Virus record (IMG/VR): IMGVR_UViG_3300048834_000286
Coordinates: 1 to 38,866 of that record
DNA: 38,866 nt
DNA from: a virus
Reading direction: 5' to 3' (one strand)
A program made the translations under genes and the position numbers. Below are positions 14,880 through 21,417 of the stretch, piece after piece (position 1 is the stretch's first letter; each line of letters starts with the position of its first letter). The notes under the pieces were generated by a model. The model saw nothing but the letters and a program-made list of their open reading frames with translations, did no database searches and was not told where the DNA came from.

Positions 14880-15490
14880 CGCGCACCCTGTTCGCCTGGC
14901 TCGACATCGAAACAACCGGGCTCGACCCGGACTGCGATCACCTGTTGGAGGTGCACTGCCAGATCACCGACGAGGCGTGCAACTGCATCGGCGTCTAGCA
15001 TGCCCTCGTCTCGCTCCCCGACGGCTGGGACCACGCACACCCCGAACTGTGGCCCGTGGACCAGGTGGTGCTGGACATGCACACCCGCAACGGGTTGTGG
15101 GCCGAGATCCGGTCCGCCGGGGCGCACCTGGCAGCCGAGGACGACGTCATCGATGACCTGATCCGCTGGATCGGGTTCTATGCCGGCGACGGCGTCACGA
15201 TCCATCCCGCCGGATCCGGCATCTCCCGCTTCGACATTCCGTGGCTGTTCTCCCGCGCCGACCCCGATCTGGGCTGGCCGCTGCACTACCGGGAGTTGGA
15301 CATCTCGGGCATGCGGATGGTGTTCGAGCGCGCCGGGTGGGCTGTGCGCCGCACCGGAGGGCCGGAGCATCGCGCCGGGCGTGACGTGCGCGACGAGATC
15401 GACGAATACCTGTTCATGTCCGGGCTCATCGACTCCATCCGTGACGTAGCCGCAGCGGCGGGCACGTGGCCGAAGATGGTCACGCGGTGA
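14876..15490 (+). pseudogene. Orn/DnaQ-like 3'-5' exonuclease interrupted by an amber codon
   Basis: The frame encodes a DEDDh exonuclease: ExoI motif W-L-D-I-E-T-T-G-L-D-P (residues 7-18), an ExoII-like S-G-I-S-R-F-D-I-P-W-L, and ExoIII-like E-H-R-A-G-R-D-V. The opening closely resembles oligoribonuclease. A TAG at 14996-14998 stops translation after 40 residues, but the same frame stays open and homologous to 15490; full readthrough would give 204 residues. Overlaps with both neighbouring genes are kept, so the change looks recent (CAG to TAG would do it). Alternatives are a base-call error, host suppression or restart at GTG 15056. Confidence 0.75.
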
Positions 15491-15654
15491 GCCGGCCCCG
15501 CCGCTGGCGAGGCATCCCACGGGCAGACGGCCACTCCGGCTACGACTCGATCGAGTGCCGCTGGTGCGGGCACCGCATGCCCGCCGACATCACCCTCCTA
15601 CCCGCAATGTCCGCGCACACCCTCGAATGCCACGAACCGAAGGACGCAGCATGA
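15487..15654 (+). CDS. Small zinc-finger protein
   Basis: A 55-residue protein from GTG 15487, overlapping the exonuclease stop as GTGA. It contains E-C-R-W-C-G-H-R-M and, 20 residues later, H-T-L-E-C-H, giving C-x2-C ... H-x3-C-H, a complete small zinc finger. It may bind nucleic acid; no family is recognised. Confidence 0.65.
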   Translation: MSRPRRWRGIPRADGHSGYDSIECRWCGHRMPADITLLPAMSAHTLECHEPKDAA

Positions 15655-16175
15655 AGATCGATTTCAGCGAGCACAAGTTGACTGCGCTCCACGACGACGG
15701 CAACTACCGGCACTTGACCGGTCGGCACCCCGACACGTGGATGTGGGGATTCCAGGTGATGACGTGGCCCTATCATCTGGCAGTCACCGGAGATCTCGGA
15801 TACGCCACGTTCACAATCAACGACCGGGACGTGCTGCCCTACTTCGCCAACGTGGACTACCACTACTGGGCCGAGAAGGCAGAAGCAGCAGGCACCGCAC
15901 GGGTCCGAGCATTCAGCGCAAGCAGAGCCACGCAGGGACTCCTGGACCGCTCCGGCGACAGTCACCCCATCGAACTGCCGCGGCTCATTGCAGACCTCCA
16001 CGAGGGCATGACTGCGCACGAGTACGGCGAAGTGGTCGAATCCCACGGGCTCGCAGGAGTGGAGACCTACGAGGTGCTGGACGATGGCCGCATCATCGAC
16101 CCCCACTTCAAGAACGTGTGCGACGCGGTCGCATGGACCCGGCAGCAGTACCTAGCAGCCCAGGACGCAGCATGA
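15651..16175 (+). CDS. Early-region protein of unknown function
   Basis: A 174-residue soluble protein, Trp/Tyr/His-rich in its first half (H-L-x-G-R-H-P-D-T-W-M-W-G-F, Y-H-Y-W) and helical in the second. No catalytic motif is assigned. The W-G-F-Q-V-M-T-W-P-Y-H-L-A-V-T-G-D-L-G segment resembles one seen in other actinophage hypothetical proteins. Coupled by ATGA at both ends. Confidence 0.65.
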   Translation: MKIDFSEHKLTALHDDGNYRHLTGRHPDTWMWGFQVMTWPYHLAVTGDLGYATFTINDRDVLPYFANVDYHYWAEKAEAAGTARVRAFSASRATQGLLDRSGDSHPIELPRLIADLHEGMTAHEYGEVVESHGLAGVETYEVLDDGRIIDPHFKNVCDAVAWTRQQYLAAQDAA

Positions 16176-16435
16176 GCACGGTCAAAGGCCACTCAGTGGC
16201 CACACCAAGACACAGCCCTGCCGGCGGGTACGCGACCTTGTGCCAGTGCGGCTGGGCCTACAGCGGCATCTTGCGCGTCCTGGTCGACGAGCAGCGAGCA
16301 CAGCACAGGTGGCGCGCCCCGCAACCGATCCGACCAGGCTGGCGTTGCCCATGCGGCGTATGGTTCAACACTCGACGGGACCGCGAGTCGCACATGCTCG
16401 AATGCGGCGAAGCCCCTGCGGGGTGGACAGCATGA
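16172..16435 (+). CDS. Double C-x-C-G protein
   Basis: An 87-residue protein with two Cys motifs: L-C-Q-C-G-W-A-Y (about 23-30) and R-C-P-C-G-V-W-F (about 58-65), followed by H-M-L-E-C. The second with H and C forms a plausible zinc finger, and the first matches the C-x-C-G-W motif of other genes in the operon. Function unknown. Confidence 0.65.
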   Translation: MSTVKGHSVATPRHSPAGGYATLCQCGWAYSGILRVLVDEQRAQHRWRAPQPIRPGWRCPCGVWFNTRRDRESHMLECGEAPAGWTA

Positions 16436-17061
16436 GTACCGCAGCCGAGCGCTATGACCAGCTGCTGCGCGCCTACCTGATCGAACCGGACCCGGCCAAG
16501 AGTGACGCCATCCTGGCCGAAGTGTTGGCCGCCGGGCGCATGGTCGACGAGGGGCCGGCCCCGCGGCCGACGAGGGCTGCCCTCGCGGCAGACATCGAAC
16601 AGTGGAGTGCGCAGCGAACCGTCGAAAACCCGCAGAGTCGCTACGACGACTGGCACGAGGGAGTCGCCTACGGCATGGGGCTGGCCGCCGATTTGGTCCG
16701 CGGCACCGTCACGCTGCGGCGCTCCTGTCACCACATCGCGTGGACGATCGAGGCCGACGGGGCGATCCGGGGCACCGCGACCTGCCACGAACCAGAAGGA
16801 TCCGACTGCCGCGCATACTGCGCAAGATTCTGCGACGTCGATGATGACGCCTGCCAGACCGAACTTGCCCGCGGTACATGCGTCACGTGCGGTGAGTCGC
16901 TGCTGCCAGACGGCGAGTGCAACTTCATTACGTGGATCGAGAACAGCGATGGCTGGCAGTGGTCCTACAGCGGACCCGAAGTGCCCCTCGCCTCCGGCCC
17001 GATCGAGTTCGACTGGGACGGAGACACATGGACCTGGTCCTACGTGGAGGTCGAATCGTGA
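16432..17061 (+). CDS. Cys-rich early protein
   Basis: A 209-residue protein. The N-terminal 95 residues are helical; the second half has many cysteines (C-H-H, C-H-E-P, C-R-A-Y-C-A-R-F-C, C-V-T-C-G) and ends in a Trp-rich acidic segment (W-D-G-D-T-W-T-W). Multiple metal sites are likely. The family is not recognised. ATGA start overlap and GTGA end overlap. Confidence 0.65.
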   Translation: MSTAAERYDQLLRAYLIEPDPAKSDAILAEVLAAGRMVDEGPAPRPTRAALAADIEQWSAQRTVENPQSRYDDWHEGVAYGMGLAADLVRGTVTLRRSCHHIAWTIEADGAIRGTATCHEPEGSDCRAYCARFCDVDDDACQTELARGTCVTCGESLLPDGECNFITWIENSDGWQWSYSGPEVPLASGPIEFDWDGDTWTWSYVEVES

Positions 17062-17321
17062 GCCAACGACACCGGGCGGCCGCGTTCGCACGCTGGCGCA
17101 AGCAGCGCGCCCACGATCAGACCGTGTGGTGGCTGGAGCACGCGGCCGAGCGGGCGCGACTACGGGCCGTGGACCTATCGCACAGCGCAGCAATCGCCAA
17201 GCATCCCGCCGACGCACGCAAGCTGCGAGGCATGGCCTGCGCGAACATCGACGCCAGTTACACACTGGCCGCGATCGCAGACGATGTGCGCGACGGGAAC
17301 TGGCCGGTGCCTCATGCCTGA
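17058..17321 (+). CDS. Small basic helical protein
   Basis: An 87-residue, Arg/Ala-rich, mostly helical protein from GTG 17058. It has no Cys motif. Charge and size fit a nucleic-acid-binding or anti-host protein, but nothing specific is visible. It overlaps the next gene by eight bases. Confidence 0.55.
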   Translation: MSQRHRAAAFARWRKQRAHDQTVWWLEHAAERARLRAVDLSHSAAIAKHPADARKLRGMACANIDASYTLAAIADDVRDGNWPVPHA

Positions 17322-17481
17322 ACTGTCTGCGGCTGCGCGCGGGGCCGGTCCGTGGACCGCGTCACGCGGATGGTTCCGCTGCTACCTGTGCCCCGGCCCT
17401 GTCTTCAAGCATCCGGGCGGATCCCGCGGCTGGCGCAACCACTACCTACACACCCACTACACACCGGAAGGACGGCACTGA
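17314..17481 (+). CDS. Small C2H2-like protein
   Basis: A 55-residue protein with F-R-C-Y-L-C-P-G-P-V-F-K-H and R-N-H-Y-L-H-T-H-Y, giving a C-x2-C ... H-x3-H arrangement that could fold as a single zinc finger. The final A of its TGA is the first base of the next ATG. Confidence 0.6.
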   Translation: MPELSAAARGAGPWTASRGWFRCYLCPGPVFKHPGGSRGWRNHYLHTHYTPEGRH

Positions 17482-17873
17482 TGGGGCTTCCCTGGGTGCG
17501 GCTCGACTCCGCGTTCGCAAGGAATCACAAGATCATCGACCTGGCGCACGGTAAACGGTGGCAGGCCATCGTCACCTACGTCGCAGGGCTCGGCTACTCA
17601 GGGGAGCACGGCCTCGCAGGGTTCATCCCGGAGCCGTCGCTGCCATTCATCCACGGCACCAAAACGATCGCCTCGCAGCTGTGTGAGGCAGGTCTGTGGA
17701 TCTCCGTTCCCGGAGGTTGGGAGGTCAACGACTGGGCCGAATATCAGCCGACGAATGAGGAAGCCGAGCGGCGCCGCACACGGGCGCAGACAGCTGCCCG
17801 GGCGCGCTGGGAGAAAGCCCGCGCGAAAGACCCCGTCACCAACATCGCCGACCGGAGAAGAGGAATGGCATGA
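17481..17873 (+). CDS. Winged-helix replication initiator / replisome organiser-like protein
   Basis: A 130-residue protein opening L-P-W-V-R-L-D-S-A-F-A-R-N-H-K-I, with an A-G-F-I-P wing and V-N-D-W-A-E-Y-Q-P, then a basic helix rich in R-A-R-W. This is the N-terminal winged-helix pattern of phage replication proteins of the DnaD/replisome-organiser type. It is short compared with usual members (about 250 or more residues), so a C-terminal loader region seems to be missing. The iterons begin 145 bases downstream, which fits an origin-binding role. Confidence 0.65.
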   Translation: MGLPWVRLDSAFARNHKIIDLAHGKRWQAIVTYVAGLGYSGEHGLAGFIPEPSLPFIHGTKTIASQLCEAGLWISVPGGWEVNDWAEYQPTNEEAERRRTRAQTAARARWEKARAKDPVTNIADRRRGMA

Positions 17874-18031
17874 CACTGCCCGGCCGCTGGGTGAAGCACA
17901 CCCTGCCGAACAAGCGCAAGCCGTACACCCTGCCCAAACCCGAGACCCACACCCTCCCCGAACCAGAGACGAACGTGCTCCCCGAGCCCGAGGAATACGA
18001 CATTCACTGGCGAGACAAGCAATGCCCGTAG
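17870..18031 (+). CDS. Small Pro-rich repeat protein
   Basis: A 53-residue protein coupled by ATGA to the initiator-like gene. Its centre consists of about four 8-residue repeats (T-L-P-N-K-R-K-P-Y, T-L-P-K-P-E-T-H, T-L-P-E-P-E-T-N, V-L-P-E-P-E-E-Y) that shift from basic to acidic, with a matching 24-bp DNA repeat. The last codons run into the iterons. Such repeats suit an extended linker or protein-binding peptide. It may be a fragment of a longer replication protein. Confidence 0.55.
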   Translation: MTLPGRWVKHTLPNKRKPYTLPKPETHTLPEPETNVLPEPEEYDIHWRDKQCP

Positions 18032-18061
18032 CAATGCTCAGAGCAATGCAGCAAGCAATGC
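18018..18061. repeat. Four 12-bp-period iterons (AGCAATGC)
   Basis: AGCAATGC occurs at 18018-18025, 18030-18037, 18042-18049 and 18054-18061: four perfect copies spaced exactly 12 bp. The array lies after the replication-protein genes in a mostly non-coding gap, as expected for a replication origin bound by an initiator. Confidence 0.8.
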
Positions 18062-18210
18062 ACGTACGTAACGGACGCACGGACTGACTCACGAAGAAAG
18101 TGGCTGATGCAGACGGGAACCCTTTCGGTAGTCAACGCACACGCGCATATGCCGAGATTCATCGATCAGCCTGTGGACAACCAACAACCGCACACCAGGA
18201 GGCACCCAGC
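18032..18210. other. Candidate replication origin region
   Basis: This largely non-coding stretch holds most of the iteron array, a palindromic ACGTACGT just after it, a lower-GC segment and the DnaA-box-like site. A 21-residue frame rich in Ala and Met crosses the iterons (18022-18087) but looks like a by-product of the repeats. Together with the upstream initiator-like gene it is the best origin candidate in the window. Confidence 0.55.
18172..18180 (-). promoter_or_regulatory. DnaA-box-like sequence
   Basis: TGTGGACAA, the complement of TTGTCCACA, matches the GC-rich DnaA box form preferred in actinobacteria. It lies 110 bases from the iterons in the same intergenic gap, strengthening the origin call. 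A single 9-mer could occur by chance. Confidence 0.5.
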
Positions 18211-18684
18211 ATGACAAGCACCGACCTCGCAACCGCAACCCTGCCAGACCGGAGAGGGTCGTCTGCTATCGCTCGGATTCTCGACAGAGTCGAGATTGTC
18301 GGGCCTCTCGGTTGCTGGATCTATCCCACCCTGAACGATTCTGGATACGGCGTCATCGGAGTGGGAGGTCGAGGTGGGCCGACCATGCGAACGCATCGGG
18401 TGGCCTACGAGCACATGGTTGGCCCGATCCCGAAAGGCATGGATCTAGATCACGTCTGCCGAGTAAGGGCTTGCTGCAACCCAGCTCATGTGGTTCCAGT
18501 TACTCGCGGGGAAAACCTGGCCCGCGGGGTGAAGAAGACATTGCAAACACACTGCAAGCAAGGCCACGAGATGACAGGCGCCAACGTAAAACACACCAAG
18601 AGGCAACGTATCTGTCTGGAATGCGCCAGACGCGCATCCCGCGAATACCAAGCCCGCAAACGAACGAAGGGCGAATCAGCATGA
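18211..18684 (+). CDS. HNH endonuclease, probable mobile insertion
   Basis: A 157-residue protein from ATG 18211 with AGGAGG at 18198-18203. HNH core: G-C-W-I-Y, G-Y-G-V-I-G, R-T-H-R-V-A-Y-E-H, L-D-H-V-C-R-V-R-A-C-C-N-P-A-H; then C-K-Q-G-H and C-L-E-C. It belongs to the same family as 9494-9991. Its codon use is visibly less GC-biased than neighbours (for example GAT, GTT, TCT and AAA codons), and it lies between the origin and recT, which suggests recent arrival as a homing element. Confidence 0.85.
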   Translation: MTSTDLATATLPDRRGSSAIARILDRVEIVGPLGCWIYPTLNDSGYGVIGVGGRGGPTMRTHRVAYEHMVGPIPKGMDLDHVCRVRACCNPAHVVPVTRGENLARGVKKTLQTHCKQGHEMTGANVKHTKRQRICLECARRASREYQARKRTKGESA

Positions 18685-19445
18685 GCACTGCGAACCTTGC
18701 CAAGCAGGACAATTCACTGGATGACAGGCTGCGCTACGCGGAAGCGTTGTCGCAAGCATCAATGCTGCCGCCCCACTTCAGGGGTAAACCTGCAGACGTG
18801 CTTCTTGCGATGGAGTGGGGGGCCGCGCTCGGCATGGCCCCGATGCAAGCCATCAACTCGATCCATGTCATCAACTCCAAGCCGGGCTTGTCCGCAAACG
18901 CACTGGCCGCCCTGGTGCGCCGTGAGGGTCACCGGATGCGCGTGACCGGAGACGATAAGACCGCCACTGCCAGCATCTGGCGCCGTGACGACCCGGACTT
19001 TGAGTACCGCGTCACCTGGACTATGGACATGGCCAAACGAGCCGGACTGCTCACAGGTAAGGACAACTGGGACAAGTACCCGGGCGCGATGCTGAAAGCA
19101 CGGGCGCAGACCGCTGTCGTGCGCGACGCCTGCCCCGAACTGATCATCGGGCTCCCCGGAGACGACACCGACGACGGCGACGACGCACCCACCTGGGCAA
19201 CCCCGGTGCAGGCCACTGCCGAACGCATCACAGTCGACACCGCGACCGGCGAAATCTTCGACGCCCCGGCCGACCCGCAGTTCCTCGACCTCGACGCGAT
19301 CGGCGCAGACATCGAGCACGCAGACATGGGCGGGCTACGCGACGCATGGACCCGCCACCAGTCGCACCCGGACTGGCCCGAGATCGCCCAGATGATCACC
19401 GCCCGCAAAGCGCAGCTCGAAGCATCCGAGGGGGCCGAGCAGTGA
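18681..19445 (+). CDS. recT: RecT-family single-strand annealing protein
   Basis: A 254-residue protein with the family pattern: A-L-S-Q-A-S-M-L-P-P-H-F-R-G-K-P, then L-A-M-E-W-G-A-A-L-G-M-A-P-M-Q-A-I-N, and K-A-R-A-Q-T-A-V-V-R-D-A near 145. The last 90 residues are acidic and more variable. It anneals complementary single strands during replication-linked recombination. No RecE/lambda-exonuclease partner lies beside it, and the only exonuclease-like gene (14876) is broken, so it may rely on host nucleases or on replication-fork gaps. Confidence 0.85.
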   Translation: MSTANLAKQDNSLDDRLRYAEALSQASMLPPHFRGKPADVLLAMEWGAALGMAPMQAINSIHVINSKPGLSANALAALVRREGHRMRVTGDDKTATASIWRRDDPDFEYRVTWTMDMAKRAGLLTGKDNWDKYPGAMLKARAQTAVVRDACPELIIGLPGDDTDDGDDAPTWATPVQATAERITVDTATGEIFDAPADPQFLDLDAIGADIEHADMGGLRDAWTRHQSHPDWPEIAQMITARKAQLEASEGAEQ

Positions 19446-19666
19446 CCCGCCACCCATCCCGAGGACCAGCCCAACCGAGGACCTACCCCACCGACTGGCG
19501 CGACGAACTGGACGACCTGCGCACGATGCTGGCCGAGGCGGGCCGGACAGGGCCGCTGCGGGACGAAATCGCGACGCTGCTACACGAGGTAGGGGTCGCC
19601 CGTGACGCGGGCTACGCGCAAGGGTGGCGCGATGCGCTCGGGCTGGGTCCGGGTGAGTCCCAATGA
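19442..19666 (+). CDS. Small helical protein of unknown function
   Basis: A 74-residue charged helical protein from GTG 19442 (GTGA overlap with recT). It is rich in Asp/Glu/Arg (W-R-D-E-L-D-D-L-R-T-M-L) and ends in a G-W-R-D-A-L-G-L-G motif. No family is recognised. Confidence 0.55.
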   Translation: MTRHPSRGPAQPRTYPTDWRDELDDLRTMLAEAGRTGPLRDEIATLLHEVGVARDAGYAQGWRDALGLGPGESQ

Positions 19667-19929
19667 TCGACATGGGATGGATGGACCGCTATCTCGGCCG
19701 CCGAGAGTCCTGCGCCGTGGTGGTGATTGACGTCGCACGCTGGGCCACCGCCGAGGACTTCGATGCGGTCGTGTCCGAGATTCGGGAAGCGAAGGGGTGG
19801 GAATCGGAGCGCGAACGGATCGCGCAGCTCGTGGAATCGCTGCCGGTCGGGATGTGGGCAGACAGCCACCCGGACTATCGCGGCCCCACCCCCACCGAGA
19901 TCGCCGCGAAGATCCGGGGCATGGCATGA
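19663..19929 (+). CDS. Small early protein of unknown function
   Basis: An 88-residue protein with a beta-like start (A-V-V-V-I-D-V-A-R-W) and a charged helical middle. Coupled by ATGA at both ends. No recognised motif. Confidence 0.55.
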   Translation: MIDMGWMDRYLGRRESCAVVVIDVARWATAEDFDAVVSEIREAKGWESERERIAQLVESLPVGMWADSHPDYRGPTPTEIAAKIRGMA

Positions 19930-20915
19930 GTAGCCGGGAGGGCAGATGCGCGGTGTGCACCCGCCCGATCCGAGACGCAGACCCCGACCCGACAGGCCCG
20001 GTGTGCCACTGGTGCGCCAGCCGCATGCGCGACGGGCTCGACACCATCGGCGCCGCGTGGCAAACCCTCGCCCTGGCCTACCAGCCGGCATCGGCCACAG
20101 CCGGCGCCGGCACCGAACCGGCGCTGCCCGGTGGCGCATCGCGGCTGTCATTCATTGCCCGCGGTTTGGGTTCGCCGACTGGCAGGCTGTCGTGCATCGC
20201 GGCGAGCATGCACGCCGCGGCCACCGACTCGCCCGTACCCACGACCAGCCAGATCCCGGTGGCGACGCTGCCTCTGGTGGTGCAGGCGATCCGGGTAGCC
20301 ATCGACTCCGGAGGCATGCACGACCCGCACATCGTTGACCACGCCGCCACCATCGGCCAACTCGCCGCACTCGGCACCACCCTCTGCGGATGGGACGAGC
20401 AAGGCCAGTGGGTGACCTGCCCTGTCGACACGGAGCAGGGTGTGTGTGGGCGCCGGCTGCGCATCGACCTGGCCGCACCGGACCGTGCCGTGCAGTGCTG
20501 GTGGTGTCAGACGATGTGGACGCCGGCGCAGCTGCTGTACCGGGCAGTGCACGGTGGTGGCGAACTGTGGGCTGACCCCGAGGCGATCGCCGGGGTGACC
20601 CAGATCCCACTGACCCGCATCCGACGGTGGAAGTCAGCCAGGAAGATCCGTTCCCGCGGCCAGCTGGTCCTCGCCTCCGATGTCATCGCCGCGAGGGATG
20701 CCGCGATCCACGATGCGCATCGGCAGCTGGCAGCGCAGATGCGCACACCCGCGACTGTGAACGTGCGCTACCGCTGCCACACATGCGGTGAGCTGCACGA
20801 GGTGACAGGGTCGACGCTCACCGATGCGCACACCGCGATCGAGCAGGCGCAAACCGAACACGCTGCCCGCCACTCCCGCCGCTGGCACACCGACGGGAGC
20901 AGCGAACCCGCCTGA
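19926..20915 (+). CDS. Zinc-finger / HTH DNA-binding protein
   Basis: A 329-residue protein with three zinc-type pairs: C-A-V-C ... C-H-W-C at residues about 8-30, C-P ... C-G-R-R ... C-W-W-C at about 165-200, and C-H-T-C-G near 282. Between them an HTH-like region reads I-A-G-V-T-Q-I-P-L-T-R-I-R-R-W-K-S-A-R-K-I, similar to a MerR-type recognition unit. Last gene of the early operon. It may act as a late-gene regulator, since the next feature is a strong promoter for the packaging genes. Confidence 0.7.
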   Translation: MSSREGRCAVCTRPIRDADPDPTGPVCHWCASRMRDGLDTIGAAWQTLALAYQPASATAGAGTEPALPGGASRLSFIARGLGSPTGRLSCIAASMHAAATDSPVPTTSQIPVATLPLVVQAIRVAIDSGGMHDPHIVDHAATIGQLAALGTTLCGWDEQGQWVTCPVDTEQGVCGRRLRIDLAAPDRAVQCWWCQTMWTPAQLLYRAVHGGGELWADPEAIAGVTQIPLTRIRRWKSARKIRSRGQLVLASDVIAARDAAIHDAHRQLAAQMRTPATVNVRYRCHTCGELHEVTGSTLTDAHTAIEQAQTEHAARHSRRWHTDGSSEPA

Positions 20916-20930
20916 CGCGTCACGCTTGAC

Positions 20931-20959
20931 TTGACAACCAAACCCTGGCAATCTACTAG
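20931..20959 (+). promoter_or_regulatory. Strong sigma70-type promoter for packaging/structural operon
   Basis: TTGACA at 20931-20936, a 17-base spacer and TACTAG at 20954-20959. Consensus -35 and ideal spacing in a short intergenic gap before HNH and terminase genes. The same -35 and -10 words occur in the early promoter at 9263-9289. Confidence 0.75.
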
Positions 20960-20962
20960 GGT

Positions 20963-21012
20963 CATGCCAGTGGTGTGCAAGGGCCGGGACTAACCTCCCG
21001 GCCCTCGGCATG
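20963..21012 (+). promoter_or_regulatory. Structured 5' leader hairpin
   Basis: Immediately after the promoter, GGGCCGGGA (20981-20989) pairs with TCCCGGCCC (20996-21004) across a 6-base loop, enclosed by CATGCC (20963-20968) pairing with GGCATG (21007-21012). There is no T tract. It sits between the predicted transcription start and the Shine-Dalgarno at 21016, so it may act as a stabiliser or attenuator of the late transcript. Confidence 0.6.
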
Positions 21013-21028
21013 TGCGGAGGTGGACAAG

Positions 21029-21328
21029 GTGCAGGACCCGCGCAAGTCCCGCGCCTACCGCGACGCCCGCACCAAGTTCCTTGCGCGTTCCGCGCCGGTC
21101 TGTCACTGGTGCGGCGTCGCGGTCTCCGATGACCTGCCGATGGGCCACCCTCGTAAGGCCACCACGGATCACACCATCGAGGTCGACCGGGCGCCTTCCC
21201 TCGCACTGGACACGCGGCTTTGGGTCGTGGCGTGTTGGGGCTGCAACTCCAAGCGAGGGTCGCGCTACTGGCACGACGGCCGCGGCTCCGAACCTTCGGG
21301 TGTCGGCTCACCGTCGCGCGAATGGTGA
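21029..21328 (+). CDS. HNH endonuclease of the packaging module
   Basis: A 99-residue protein from GTG 21029, chosen because GGAGG lies at 21016-21020. It has C-H-W-C-G (about 25-29), T-T-D-H-T-I as the catalytic His motif, and C-W-G-C-N-S-K-R-G, an HNH finger. Small HNH proteins beside terminase genes assist DNA cutting during packaging in HK97-like phages. Unlike the other two HNH genes here, its location argues for a structural role in the packaging motor. Confidence 0.8.
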   Translation: MQDPRKSRAYRDARTKFLARSAPVCHWCGVAVSDDLPMGHPRKATTDHTIEVDRAPSLALDTRLWVVACWGCNSKRGSRYWHDGRGSEPSGVGSPSREW

Positions 21329-21415
21329 AACGTCCTTCCGGTTTTTAGTGTCGGGGGGCTGTCGACCCGCCCCGGAACATTATTTCTCTCCCCGTAATAT
21401 TCGGAGGTCGCGAAT
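21329..21415. other. Intergenic gap before terminase; possible cos/pac region
   Basis: This 87-base gap holds a GC-rich imperfect dyad around GTCGAC (G6 at 21353-21358, CCGCCCCGG at 21367-21375), then an AT-rich stretch. Phage packaging sites are often found between the HNH and small terminase genes. No cohesive end can be proven from sequence alone. Confidence 0.35.
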
Positions 21416-21417
21416 AT
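21397..21417 (+). promoter_or_regulatory. Hairpin over terminase small subunit ribosome site
   Basis: ATATTCG (21397-21403) and CGAATAT (21411-21417) form a 7-bp inverted repeat. The loop GAGGTCG contains the Shine-Dalgarno core, and the right arm includes the first two bases of the ATG at 21416. It could limit translation of the small terminase or serve as a protein-binding site. Confidence 0.5.

Noticed and set aside
18018-18061. CRISPR-like or short tandem coding repeat
   Set aside because: The 8-bp unit with a 12-bp period is far too short for CRISPR, and the frame across it (18022-18087) has no ribosome site. Iterons explain it better.
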